From JBBDWK01 sp040902885 (GTDB lineage: Bacteria; Acidobacteriota; Terriglobia; Bryobacterales; Bryobacteraceae): a stretch of DNA of 64,000 nt. The position numbers and the translations under genes were made by a program. The stretch spans positions 7,401 to 71,400 of the forward strand of contig JBBDWK010000102.1 of the NCBI GenBank assembly GCA_040902885.1, in the 5' to 3' direction. Shown here piece by piece: positions 51,220 to 59,070 of the stretch. The notes below the pieces were generated by a model. That model was not told where the DNA came from. It did not search any database and was given only the letters and a program-made list of their open reading frames with translations. Position 1 is the stretch's first letter. Every line of letters begins with the position of its first letter.

Positions 51220-52452
51220 CTATGTCCCGGCCGTCGCGCCGCGGCGTTCGACGTCGTCAGCGAGAATCACCGCCTCGGCCAGCTCGCGCATAGGACGGCG
51301 CAACCGGCGGCTTTCGTTGCGCAGCCGCGTGTAAGCCTCCTCCTCGGTCAAGTTGTGTTTGTGTTGCAGGATGCCTTTGGCGCGCTCCACCAGTTTGCGC
51401 GTCTCCAGGGTACGCTTCATCTCCAGCGTTTCCGACATCAGCCGTGCGTTCTCAACTGCGGCGGCGGCTTGTCCCGCCACCACCCGGACAAAACCGATCT
51501 CCTCTTCCGTAAAGGCGTACTCTTCGCGGGTATAGATATTAATCGTCCCGATTACTTTCTCGCGTGTGAACAGCGGCACGGAAAGCAGAGAAGCCAGACC
51601 CGTGCGGCGGGCCAACTCGGGATAGCGGTACTGGCTCTCGGCGAGCACGTTGGAGACAATCAACGGCCGGGCTTCGCGGACCACGCGGCCGATCAGAGAG
51701 TCCTCGATCTTGAGAGGCATCCTGTGCAGGTAATCCGGTGAAGAGCATCGCCCGGCCGTGATCACGAGCTCGCGCCGCTCCTCGTCCACCAGCATGATGG
51801 AGCAGACCGGGGAGTCGAAGGTTTCCGCCACCATCTCGGCCACGGTTTGCAGAATCCTGTCGAGATACGTTTCCGCGGAGATGGTTTGCGCCACCGCCGC
51901 CAGCATTTCCATGCGTTTGACCGCGCTCTGCGATTGTTCCGCCAGACGTCCCTTGGCAATCGCCCCGCCCATCTGCTCCCCGATGAAGGAGAGCAGCGCG
52001 ATCTCTTCGGGAGTGTGCTGGCGCCGCTCGATATGATGCACGTTCATCACCCCGATCAGCTCGCCACCGCTGACCAGTGGGACCGACAGAAAAGCTTCGT
52101 AAGTATCTTCCGGAAGTGCCTGAAATCGTTTGAAGCGAGCGTCCGACCATGCGTCCGAGGACAGCGCCACTACGGAGCGGTGTTCGGCCACCCATCCCGT
52201 GATGCCTTCGCCCATCTTCAGGCGGATGTTGCCGATCTCTTTCTCGTGCGGCAATTGCGAGGCCCGCAACACAACTTCGCTGGTGGTCTGGTCCACCAGG
52301 TACGCCAGGCACGCGTCACAGGCCGTAACCTGCAGAGTAAGATCTATCAATGCGTGCAGCATCTTCTCCAGCGGCAGATCCGAGCTGACTATGCCGCTAA
52401 TCCGGTGTAACCACCCTACTTGCGATGTTCCCGCCCTCTCGACATCGGTCAC
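51220..52452 (-). CDS. GAF-GAF-ANTAR regulatory protein
   Basis: 410 aa from GTG 52452 (6 bases after a TAGACT box; TTG 52458 is the longer option). Two GAF sensor domains: about 15-165 (DACLAYLVDQTTSEVVLRASQLP, GEGITGWVAEHRSVV, SVPLVSGGELIGVMNVHH) and about 185-335 (SIMLVDEERRELVITAGRCSS, IEDSLIGRVVREARPLIV, SVPLFTREKVIGTINIYT). The C-terminus is an ANTAR RNA-binding domain (LETRKLVERAKGILQHKHNLTEEEAYTRLRNESRRLRRPMRELAEAVI). ANTAR proteins bind paired hairpins in mRNA leaders to prevent termination. It lies just upstream of cdaA on the same strand. Confidence 0.92.
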   Translation of the reverse strand: MTDVERAGTSQVGWLHRISGIVSSDLPLEKMLHALIDLTLQVTACDACLAYLVDQTTSEVVLRASQLPHEKEIGNIRLKMGEGITGWVAEHRSVVALSSDAWSDARFKRFQALPEDTYEAFLSVPLVSGGELIGVMNVHHIERRQHTPEEIALLSFIGEQMGGAIAKGRLAEQSQSAVKRMEMLAAVAQTISAETYLDRILQTVAEMVAETFDSPVCSIMLVDEERRELVITAGRCSSPDYLHRMPLKIEDSLIGRVVREARPLIVSNVLAESQYRYPELARRTGLASLLSVPLFTREKVIGTINIYTREEYAFTEEEIGFVRVVAGQAAAAVENARLMSETLEMKRTLETRKLVERAKGILQHKHNLTEEEAYTRLRNESRRLRRPMRELAEAVILADDVERRGATAGT

Positions 52453-52458
52453 CTTCAA

Positions 52459-52464
52459 AGTCTA
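52459..52464 (-). promoter_or_regulatory. Putative -10 box of the GAF-ANTAR gene (leaderless)
   Basis: Minus strand TAGACT, 6 bases before GTG 52452. Confidence 0.3.
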
Positions 52465-52519
52465 AACGCGAGTCCGCGGCCCGGTCCAATTCAATTTTTC
52501 TATGTAGCCGATGTTACTT

Positions 52520-52528
52520 TGCTATATT
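52520..52528 (+). promoter_or_regulatory. Extended -10 promoter of the DUF6282 gene
   Basis: TGCTATATT, identical to the valS promoter element, 13 bases before the ATG at 52542. Leader too short for a clear Shine-Dalgarno. Confidence 0.45.
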
Positions 52529-52541
52529 TATTAGCTTAAAT

Positions 52542-53423
52542 ATGAAGTGGATAATCCTTCTGCTGCTGGTTTGGCGGGCGGGCGCACAAACTTTGCACGG
52601 CGTGGTGGATATTCACGTCCATTCCGATCCCGACAGCGTGCCCCGCTCGATTGACGCCATCGACATCGCGAAGCTCGCCCAGAAGCGGGGCATCCGCGCA
52701 CTTCTGTTGAAGAACCACTATGAGCCTACGGCCTCGCTCGCCTACCTCGTCCGCAAGGAGGTACCCGGGATCGAGTTGTACGGCGGCATCGCGCTGAATC
52801 TGACCGTGGGCGGTATGAATTCCGCCGCGGTGGAGCGAATGACCAAAGTGAAGGGCGGCTGGGGCCGCGTGGTTTGGCTGCCCACGTTCGATGCCGAAAA
52901 CCAGGTTCGCTTCTCGAAGGAGAGCCGGCCCTTCGTCTCCGTTTCGCGCGGCGGCAAGCTGTTGCCCGAAACGCTGGAAGTGCTTCGGGTCATCGCCCGG
53001 AACAAGCTCACGCTCGCTACCGGACATTCCAGTCCGCAGGAAGTTCTCATGCTGATCCGCGAGGCCAAACGGCTGGGTGTGGAGCGCATCGTGGTGACGC
53101 ACGCGATGCTGCCGCCCGTGCGAATGAACATCGAGCAGATGCGAGAGGCCGTGAAGCTGGGCGCGCTGCTCGAGTTCGTCTACAATGCACTAATCGGCGC
53201 GAACAAGGTGTTCGACATGCCCGAGTACGCCAAGGCGATTCGGGCGGTGGGAGTTGAGGGCGTCATTCTTTCGAGCGACCTTGGGCAAGCCGGGAACCCG
53301 CTCCATCCCGACGGCCTGGAAGCCTTTTTCCGGGGCCTCCGGGAGCAGGGATTCAGCGAACGGGATATCGAGACGATGGCCAAGCGCAATCCGGCCAGAT
53401 TGTTGGGCCTAACCGAACAATAG
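52542..53423 (+). CDS. DUF6282 family metal-dependent hydrolase-like protein, secreted
   Basis: 293 aa from ATG 52542; signal peptide MKWIILLLLVWRAGAQ fixes the start. Amidohydrolase-like N-terminus VVDIHVHSDPDSVPRSIDAIDIAKLAQKRGIRALLLKNHYEPT (HxH). Further candidate ligands: ATGHSSPQEVLMLIREAKRLGVERIVVTHAM and the Asp in VILSSDLGQAGNPLHPDG. The family's reaction is not known to me; it probably hydrolyses a small carbonyl or phosphate compound outside the cytoplasm. Convergent with the isomerase gene (8 bases). Confidence 0.82.
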   Translation: MKWIILLLLVWRAGAQTLHGVVDIHVHSDPDSVPRSIDAIDIAKLAQKRGIRALLLKNHYEPTASLAYLVRKEVPGIELYGGIALNLTVGGMNSAAVERMTKVKGGWGRVVWLPTFDAENQVRFSKESRPFVSVSRGGKLLPETLEVLRVIARNKLTLATGHSSPQEVLMLIREAKRLGVERIVVTHAMLPPVRMNIEQMREAVKLGALLEFVYNALIGANKVFDMPEYAKAIRAVGVEGVILSSDLGQAGNPLHPDGLEAFFRGLREQGFSERDIETMAKRNPARLLGLTEQ

Positions 53424-53431
53424 GCGCCTGT

Positions 53432-54391
53432 CTACACCCACCAGGGTGCCGCCGGCTGCTCGCGAATCATCAGTGAGTTGAGGAAGTCGGCGGCTTTCGT
53501 CAACCCCTCACCCGGGGACAGGATGCTGTCCTCGTGCTCGATGGAAAGCACGTAATCGTACCCGAACATCCGCAGGGTGGAGATGAACTCCTTCCACCAC
53601 TCTTCGCCGTGTCCGTAGCCGCAGGTGCGGAAGATCCAGCTTCGGTTGCGCTCATCCGTGTAGGATTTAGTGTCCAATACGCCCGTTTTCGGAAGATTGG
53701 GACCGTATATCTGCGTGTCCTTGGCGTGTACGTGGAAGATCGCATCGCCCAGCACGCGGATGGCGGCAATCGGATCGATGCTCTGCCAGAACATGTGGCT
53801 AGGATCGTAATTGCAGCCGAGCGCCGGTCCCGCGATCTCGCGCAGCTTCAGCAGCGTCTCCGGGCTATAAGCGACAAAACCCGGATGCATCTCAATGGCG
53901 ATCTTCACTCCGTGGTCGGCCGCGAACTTTGCACGCTGGATCCAATAGGGAGCGACCTTCTCCTCCCACTGCCACTTCAGAACATCCAGATACTCAGGAG
54001 GCCAGGGACAGGTGACCCAGTTCGGATACTTCGCGCCGTCGGTATCGCCGGGGCAGCCCGAAAAATCGATGACTACCGGTATCCCGAGTTTCTCGGCCAG
54101 CAGGATCGTCTGGCAACTGATGTCCTGGTACGCCTTGGCGACTTCGGGGACGGGATGAAGCGGGTTTCCATGGCAACTGAGGGCGCTGATGCTGAAGCCG
54201 TTGCCGGCCATCTTCTTCTTGAACTCTTTCAACTCGCTTTCGTTCTCGAGCATCGAGAGTTTGCAGTGCGGGTCGCCGGGGTAATTCCCCGTGCCTAGCT
54301 CGACCGTGTCGATTTTCAAGGTTTTCAGTTTTTCAAGGACCTGATCCAGCGACTGCTGGGCCAGCAAGGCGGTGAAGACTCCAACTCTCAC
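53432..54391 (-). CDS. Sugar phosphate isomerase/epimerase (xylose isomerase-like TIM barrel)
   Basis: 319 aa from GTG 54391: AGGAG lies 7 bases upstream and the product starts RVGVFTALLAQQSLDQVLEKL, the normal first strand; the longer frame to 54526 is not protein-like. Metal-binding barrel residues are suggested by IDTVELGTGNYPGDPHC, ALSCHGNPLHP, KIAIEMHPGFVAYSPETLLKL, GCNYDPSHMFWQ, FHVHAKDTQIY and YDYVLSIEHEDSILSP. Probably part of a sugar or cyclitol catabolic route; substrate unknown. Confidence 0.88.
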   Translation of the reverse strand: MRVGVFTALLAQQSLDQVLEKLKTLKIDTVELGTGNYPGDPHCKLSMLENESELKEFKKKMAGNGFSISALSCHGNPLHPVPEVAKAYQDISCQTILLAEKLGIPVVIDFSGCPGDTDGAKYPNWVTCPWPPEYLDVLKWQWEEKVAPYWIQRAKFAADHGVKIAIEMHPGFVAYSPETLLKLREIAGPALGCNYDPSHMFWQSIDPIAAIRVLGDAIFHVHAKDTQIYGPNLPKTGVLDTKSYTDERNRSWIFRTCGYGHGEEWWKEFISTLRMFGYDYVLSIEHEDSILSPGEGLTKAADFLNSLMIREQPAAPWWV

Positions 54392-54515
54392 GTTCGTGCT
54401 CCTAAACTGACGGTTTGAAAACGCAAGTGAACAGGATATCACGGCCTCGCGCGGTTCGCCCGAAAACGTGAACTTCCAGCGGTCTTCGTACGTACCCTTA
54501 ATTGAGAGGGATTTT

Positions 54516-54845
54516 ATGTTTTGCACGGCGTGCGGATCTCAAATTGAGGGTGAGGGAAGGTATTGCGCGCGATGCGGGCATGGAGCATCGCCGGCCGCGT
54601 CCTGGAGCTATCGCGAACGCCGCCTGAGCAGACCCCGCGAGGACAAAAAGATCGCCGGAGTCTGCGCCGGCTTCGCCCGCTATTTCGACGCGGACGTGAC
54701 CCTGGTCCGGATACTCTGGCTGACCTTCGCAGTCGTTTGGGGAATCGGTTTCGTGGCCTACATCGCGGCCTGGATTATCATGCCCCGCGACCCGCTCATG
54801 CTTCCGATCACTTCGGGTCAGGTAGAGCAGACGCAAACGGGGTAG
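54516..54845 (+). CDS. Zinc-ribbon PspC-domain protein
   Basis: 109 aa from ATG 54516 with GAGAGGG upstream. N-terminal zinc ribbon FCTACGSQIEGEGRYCARCG (two CxxC). PspC domain RPREDKKIAGVCAGFARYFDADVTLVRILWLTFAVVWGIGFVAYIAAWIIMPRD has one or two membrane helices. PspC relates to envelope-stress response; fusions with a zinc ribbon are common in this phylum. No pspA is nearby. Confidence 0.9.
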   Translation: MFCTACGSQIEGEGRYCARCGHGASPAASWSYRERRLSRPREDKKIAGVCAGFARYFDADVTLVRILWLTFAVVWGIGFVAYIAAWIIMPRDPLMLPITSGQVEQTQTG

Positions 54846-54854
54846 TACGTCTGA

Positions 54855-54917
54855 AACCGCTCCCTCACGGTCGCGGCTCGGTACGCCCTTCCGAGCCGCG
54901 ACCGTGAGGGAGCGGTT
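54855..54917. repeat. Perfect 27-bp-arm hairpin repeat between convergent genes
   Basis: Arms 54855-54881 and 54891-54917 are exact reverse complements; loop TACGCCCTT. Left arm begins AACCGCTCCCTCACGG. Same family as the repeat broken by the N gap at 16658-16706. It sits between the PspC gene (+) and a DUF1501 gene (-), so it may act as a bidirectional terminator. Confidence 0.8.
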
Positions 54918-54924
54918 ATGACAC

Positions 54925-56322
54925 CTACGCCAGCACTTCGGTAATTACCCGGCCGCCGATGTCGGTGAGCTTCTTATAGCGTCCAGCGTGCAGGAAGCTT
55001 AACCGGTCCTGATCGAGTCCCATCAGCCGGAGGATGGTTGCGTGAACATCCCTTAAAGGGACGGGCGCGCCGATATTCTTCAAGCCGAACTCATCCGTTT
55101 CACCGAAAGTGGCGCCGGCCCGAACGTTCCCGCCGGCCATCCAGACCACCAGACCATACTGATTGTGGTCCCTGCCCGGTTTATCGGTAACCAGGTTATT
55201 GTCGAAAGGCGTGCGGCCCATCTCGGAAGCCCACACGACCAGCGTCTCATCGAGCAGCCCGCGCGCTTTCAGGTCTTTCAACAGGCCGGCGACCGGCGCA
55301 TCGACTTCCTTGCAGTGCTTCGGAATGCGGCCCTTCACGTCGCCGTGATCGTCCCAGCGGTCGCCGCCCGCGCCGTGTAGAGCCATTACGAAGCGCACGC
55401 CGCGCTCCACCATGCGCCGGGCCAGCAGACACTGCCGGCCGAAGGTTGCTGCAACCGGGTCATCGAGACCATAGAGCTTTCTTGTGGCTTCGGTTTCCTT
55501 GGAAAGGTCAACCAGCTCGGGCGCTTCGGTTTGCATGCGAAAGGCCAGCTCGTAAGCCGCGATGCGCGCTTCGAGTTCCCCTCCGCTCGAACGCTCGCTT
55601 GCATGGCGCTCATTCATCCAGCGCAGCAGGTCGAGTTCCTGGCGTTGGCGCTGCGGGGTCATCTCCGGACGGGGCCTTAGATCCACAATGGGCGTATCGC
55701 CAGAGCGAAAGATGGTGCCCTGGTAGGCCGCGGGCAAGAAGCCGTTGCCCCACACCGAAGAGCCGCCGATAGGCGCGCCGCGTGGATCGCCCAGCACAAC
55801 GAAGCCCGGCAGATTCTGGTTCTCGCTGCCCAGACCGTAGGTCACCCATGCGCCCACCGAAGCGCTGCCCGGGAACATGTTGCCCGTCAGCGTGTGGTAG
55901 ACCGCCGGACCATGGTTGTTATTGTCCACCATGATCCCGTTGACGAAGGCCATATCGTCCGCACAGGTCGCCAGGTTGGGGAGCAGGTCCGTCATCCAGC
56001 GCCCGGACTGCCCGTGCCGCTTGAATCCCGCGATTGCCGGGATGACGCGATTCGGCGCCGCCGAAAATGTCGCAATCTCGCCCACCGTGCCCTCGGGCAT
56101 GGGGAACTGTTTGCCTGCGTATTTTTCGAGCGCCGGCCGATAGTCGAACAGGTCCATCTGGCTGACGCCGCCTTCCATGAAGAGGAAGATGCAGCGCTTG
56201 GCTTTGGCGGCCAGATGCTGCGGACGAGCCAACAGCGGGGACGATTCGTTTGCCATCAGGTTGGACAGCGCAAGGCCGCCCAGCCCGATGTAGGATCTTG
56301 TCAGAAAGTCGCGGCGGTTCAT
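54925..56322 (-). CDS. DUF1501 family exported protein
   Basis: 465 aa. Tat-type start MNRRDFLTRSYIGLGGLALSNLM. Family blocks: RCIFLFMEGGVSQMDLFDYRPALEKYAG, DDMAFVNGIMVDNNNHGPAVYHTLTGNMFPGSASVGAWVTYGLG, RMVERGVRFVMALHGAGGDRWDDHGDVKGRIPKHCKEVD, LLDETLVVWASEMGRTPFDN and LRDVHATILRLMGLD. It starts 12 bases after the DUF1553 stop, making a two-gene module. Enzymatic role unknown. Confidence 0.9.
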   Translation of the reverse strand: MNRRDFLTRSYIGLGGLALSNLMANESSPLLARPQHLAAKAKRCIFLFMEGGVSQMDLFDYRPALEKYAGKQFPMPEGTVGEIATFSAAPNRVIPAIAGFKRHGQSGRWMTDLLPNLATCADDMAFVNGIMVDNNNHGPAVYHTLTGNMFPGSASVGAWVTYGLGSENQNLPGFVVLGDPRGAPIGGSSVWGNGFLPAAYQGTIFRSGDTPIVDLRPRPEMTPQRQRQELDLLRWMNERHASERSSGGELEARIAAYELAFRMQTEAPELVDLSKETEATRKLYGLDDPVAATFGRQCLLARRMVERGVRFVMALHGAGGDRWDDHGDVKGRIPKHCKEVDAPVAGLLKDLKARGLLDETLVVWASEMGRTPFDNNLVTDKPGRDHNQYGLVVWMAGGNVRAGATFGETDEFGLKNIGAPVPLRDVHATILRLMGLDQDRLSFLHAGRYKKLTDIGGRVITEVLA

Positions 56323-56334
56323 CGGATCCTCTCG

Positions 56335-58974
56335 TTAATCAAGATACAGGAATTCGTTGGAGCTCAACAGGACGCGGCAGACCGCGGAAAGCGAGCCAGG
56401 GAAGTTTGCGAACCGTTCCAGCTCTGCCGGCTGCGGCGGCCGGTTGAGAACGATTTCGAAAGCTTTGGCAACACGCGCGCTAGGATCGTCTCCCGCCAGT
56501 TGTGCAACTCGGTCGGCGAGATGCAAGGCCTCGCCGTTCACCAGGTCGCCGTTCATCATGGACAGCGCCTGCAGCGACGTGGTGGTCACGCTGCGGCGCT
56601 CGCAGGATTCGCTGAACACGGGAGCGTCGAAGGCCAGCATCATGGGCTGCGGCAGCGAGCGCCGCTGGAAGGTGTAGACCGCGCGGCGGCGGTTATCCTC
56701 TTCGTTTTCGTTTGGCTCCCACATGTCGCCGCCGGTGCGGCCGTAGCGGGCAAAATCAGCCAGATCGGCGGGCAGCGGGGGAAAGACGCTCGGGCCGCCG
56801 CGCTTCAGGTTGAGCCGGCCGGAGATCCGGAAAATTCCGTCGCGGATCTCTTCCGCTTCCAGGCGCCGGCGGTTGAACTTCCAGAGCAGCGTGTTCTCGG
56901 GATCCGTGGCAACCTCCTTCAGCGCCAGGTTCTCCGATGCCTGCCGGTAGGTATTCGAGAGCAGCATCAGCCGGTGCATGGCCTTGACGCTCCATTTCTC
57001 TTCGACGAAGCGCACAGCCAGCCAGTCCAGGAGTTCGGGATGGGTGGGTCGCGCGCCATTCCTGCCGAAGTCGCTCGGCGTGGCCACGATCCCCCGGCCG
57101 AAGTGATACTGCCAGATCCGGTTGACCATCACGCGCGCCGTGAGCGGGTTTTCGGGACTGGCGATCCAGCGGGCCAGCGTCAGGCGGATTCCGCGTGTCG
57201 GGAATTGCCGGTAGCGGTCGGTCTCGAGAACGGCCGGCTCCGAATTGCCGGTGATGGCGCTGGGGAACCCAGCCTCCACGGCTTCGCCGGGCTGCCGGTA
57301 ATCGCCGCTCTTCAGGATTCGCGTGGGCGCGATCATGGGACCGTTGGGCGGCCCCGGAACATTGATAACCGAAAGTGTTCTGGGCTGCAGCCGCCCAATC
57401 CGCCGCTGGTACACGGCCAGCTTGCTAGACAGCTCGCGATGCCGCTCCTGCTCCTCCCCGCTGAACAGGACGCGCTCGTACTTCTTTCCGAGCTCCCCGC
57501 GAAGATCCGCCACGGCAAGTTCCTGGTAGCGCGCCTCGTCGCGGGTCAGCCGTGGTATCAACTCCCGCTCGAAAGCGTCCAGCGCATTCTTCTGTTCCAG
57601 GTCGCCGGTGCGCGTGGCTTCTTCCAGCAGATAGGCGTGCCTCTCCCGCTCGGCGGCGTTGAAGACCGATTGCGCTTTGCGGCGCATCTCCAGCCGCAGG
57701 TCGCTTGTGGTTAACTCGCGGTTGCGGGATTCTTCGGCCTTTCTGGTCCGCAGCCGCGCGAGCAGCATCTTCTCGAACTCCTCCATCTCGCGCTTTTCGG
57801 GACCCGACTTCAAACGCTCCTGATACTCGGCGATCTTTGTCTTCGCGTATTCGGCGAAGGCTTCGTCCTGGTATGGGACCTCGACATCCTGCGGGTTGGT
57901 GGCGTTGAAGAAGGCCTGGAAGCGATAGAAGTCTTTGGTCGGGATGGGATCGTACTTATGATCGTGGCAGCGGGCGCATCCAACCGTAAGGCCGAGAAAA
58001 ACGGACGCGGTCGCGGTAGCCACTTCGTTCAGATAGTTCTGCCGCACTTCCTCGGCCACCAGGTTGGAGCGGTCCCACGGCGCGAGGCGCAGAAACGCAA
58101 CCGGCACGTGGCCCTGAATGTCCGGCTTGTAATTGTTCCGCGTCTGGCTATGTTCGTCGCCGCCGGCTAATTGCAGCGTGACGAATCGGTCATACGGCAT
58201 GTCCGAGTTGAAGGCCTGAATTACCCAGTCGCGATAGCGCCATGCATTGCCGATCGCGCCATCGCCTTCCAGACCGCTGGTCTCGCCGTAGCGTGCCAGA
58301 TCGAGCCAATGGCGTCCCCACCGCTCCCCATAGCGGGGATCGGCCAGCAACCGGTCGATCAGCCTAACATATGCGTCTTCGGATTCGTCGTTCAAAAACG
58401 CGTCCATCTCATCCAGCGTCGGGGGCATGCCAATCAGGTCGAAATAGACCCGCCTGGCGAGAGTGCGTTTGGACGCGGGCGGCGCCGGGGCCAGATTCTT
58501 CCCTTCGAGTTTGGCAAGCACGAACGCATCGATGGGATTCGCGGCCCACGCGGCATCGCGAACCTGAGGAGGCTCCCCTTTGACCGGTTTTTGATAAGGC
58601 CAGAGCCAGTCTGATTTTTCGGCGGCCGCGTCCGGCTCGGCTTTCAGGGAGCCGATCCAGGTTTCGATTTTGGCGACCGCCGCGTCGTCGAGCGCCTTTC
58701 CCAACGGCATGCGCGGGGATAGATGGCCCTTCAGCAGCTTCACCAGCGGGCTCGCTTCGGGGTGTCCGGGCACGACCGCGGGAGCGTGCTTGTTGCCGCC
58801 CGCGATCACGGACTCCAGGCTGTGTATCGAATAGCCGCTGGTCTTCGTCTTCAACGAGTGGCAGGCGGAGCAGTTCGCCTCTAAGAGGGGGCGAATCTCT
58901 TTCTCGAAATCGCCAGCGTTCAGAGAAGCGGCCCAGAGCAGCAGCGCGAGCACCGGAGCAAGAGGACCACGCAT
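56335..58974 (-). CDS. PSCyt1-DUF1549-DUF1553 exported protein
   Basis: 879 aa. Signal peptide MRGPLAPVLALLLWAASLNAG, then a cytochrome-c-like heme site CSACHSLKTKTSGYS (CxxCH), DUF1549 (PIDAFVLAKLEGKNL, RRVYFDLIGMPPTLDEMDAFLND, YGERWGRHWLDLARYGET), a second CxxCH within VGCARCHDHKYDPIPTKDFY, a coiled-coil insertion (about 370-510), and DUF1553 (LTARVMVNRIWQYHFGRGIVATPSDFG ... LLSSNEFLYLD). The heme sites suggest a redox role for these otherwise uncharacterised periplasmic proteins. Confidence 0.9.
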   Translation of the reverse strand: MRGPLAPVLALLLWAASLNAGDFEKEIRPLLEANCSACHSLKTKTSGYSIHSLESVIAGGNKHAPAVVPGHPEASPLVKLLKGHLSPRMPLGKALDDAAVAKIETWIGSLKAEPDAAAEKSDWLWPYQKPVKGEPPQVRDAAWAANPIDAFVLAKLEGKNLAPAPPASKRTLARRVYFDLIGMPPTLDEMDAFLNDESEDAYVRLIDRLLADPRYGERWGRHWLDLARYGETSGLEGDGAIGNAWRYRDWVIQAFNSDMPYDRFVTLQLAGGDEHSQTRNNYKPDIQGHVPVAFLRLAPWDRSNLVAEEVRQNYLNEVATATASVFLGLTVGCARCHDHKYDPIPTKDFYRFQAFFNATNPQDVEVPYQDEAFAEYAKTKIAEYQERLKSGPEKREMEEFEKMLLARLRTRKAEESRNRELTTSDLRLEMRRKAQSVFNAAERERHAYLLEEATRTGDLEQKNALDAFERELIPRLTRDEARYQELAVADLRGELGKKYERVLFSGEEQERHRELSSKLAVYQRRIGRLQPRTLSVINVPGPPNGPMIAPTRILKSGDYRQPGEAVEAGFPSAITGNSEPAVLETDRYRQFPTRGIRLTLARWIASPENPLTARVMVNRIWQYHFGRGIVATPSDFGRNGARPTHPELLDWLAVRFVEEKWSVKAMHRLMLLSNTYRQASENLALKEVATDPENTLLWKFNRRRLEAEEIRDGIFRISGRLNLKRGGPSVFPPLPADLADFARYGRTGGDMWEPNENEEDNRRRAVYTFQRRSLPQPMMLAFDAPVFSESCERRSVTTTSLQALSMMNGDLVNGEALHLADRVAQLAGDDPSARVAKAFEIVLNRPPQPAELERFANFPGSLSAVCRVLLSSNEFLYLD

Positions 58975-58987
58975 ACCCGATTGTCCC

Positions 58988-59062
58988 TCAAAAAAGAACC
59001 TTCAGCACCAGCTGGATCTGGCGGGGCGCGTTTTCCTGGCCGTTGGCGGGCCGGATCGAGAA
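58988..59062 (-). pseudogene. C-terminal remnant of a TonB-dependent receptor
   Basis: Minus-strand codons ending at 58988 read FSIRPANGQENAPRQIQLVLKVLF and stop. APRQIQLxLKxxF with a final Phe is the characteristic end of Oar-like TonB receptors (compare REMQFGLRLEF of the intact gene here). Upstream the frame runs straight into the DUF1501 gene, so only about 24 codons survive. It lies between two DUF1553/DUF1501 modules. Confidence 0.65.
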
Positions 59063-59070
59063 AAAGCCTT

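Noticed and set aside
55894..57714. 606-aa plus-strand ORF opposite DUF1501/DUF1553 genes
   Set aside because: Spans two real minus-strand genes and their gap; an artefact of high GC third positions.
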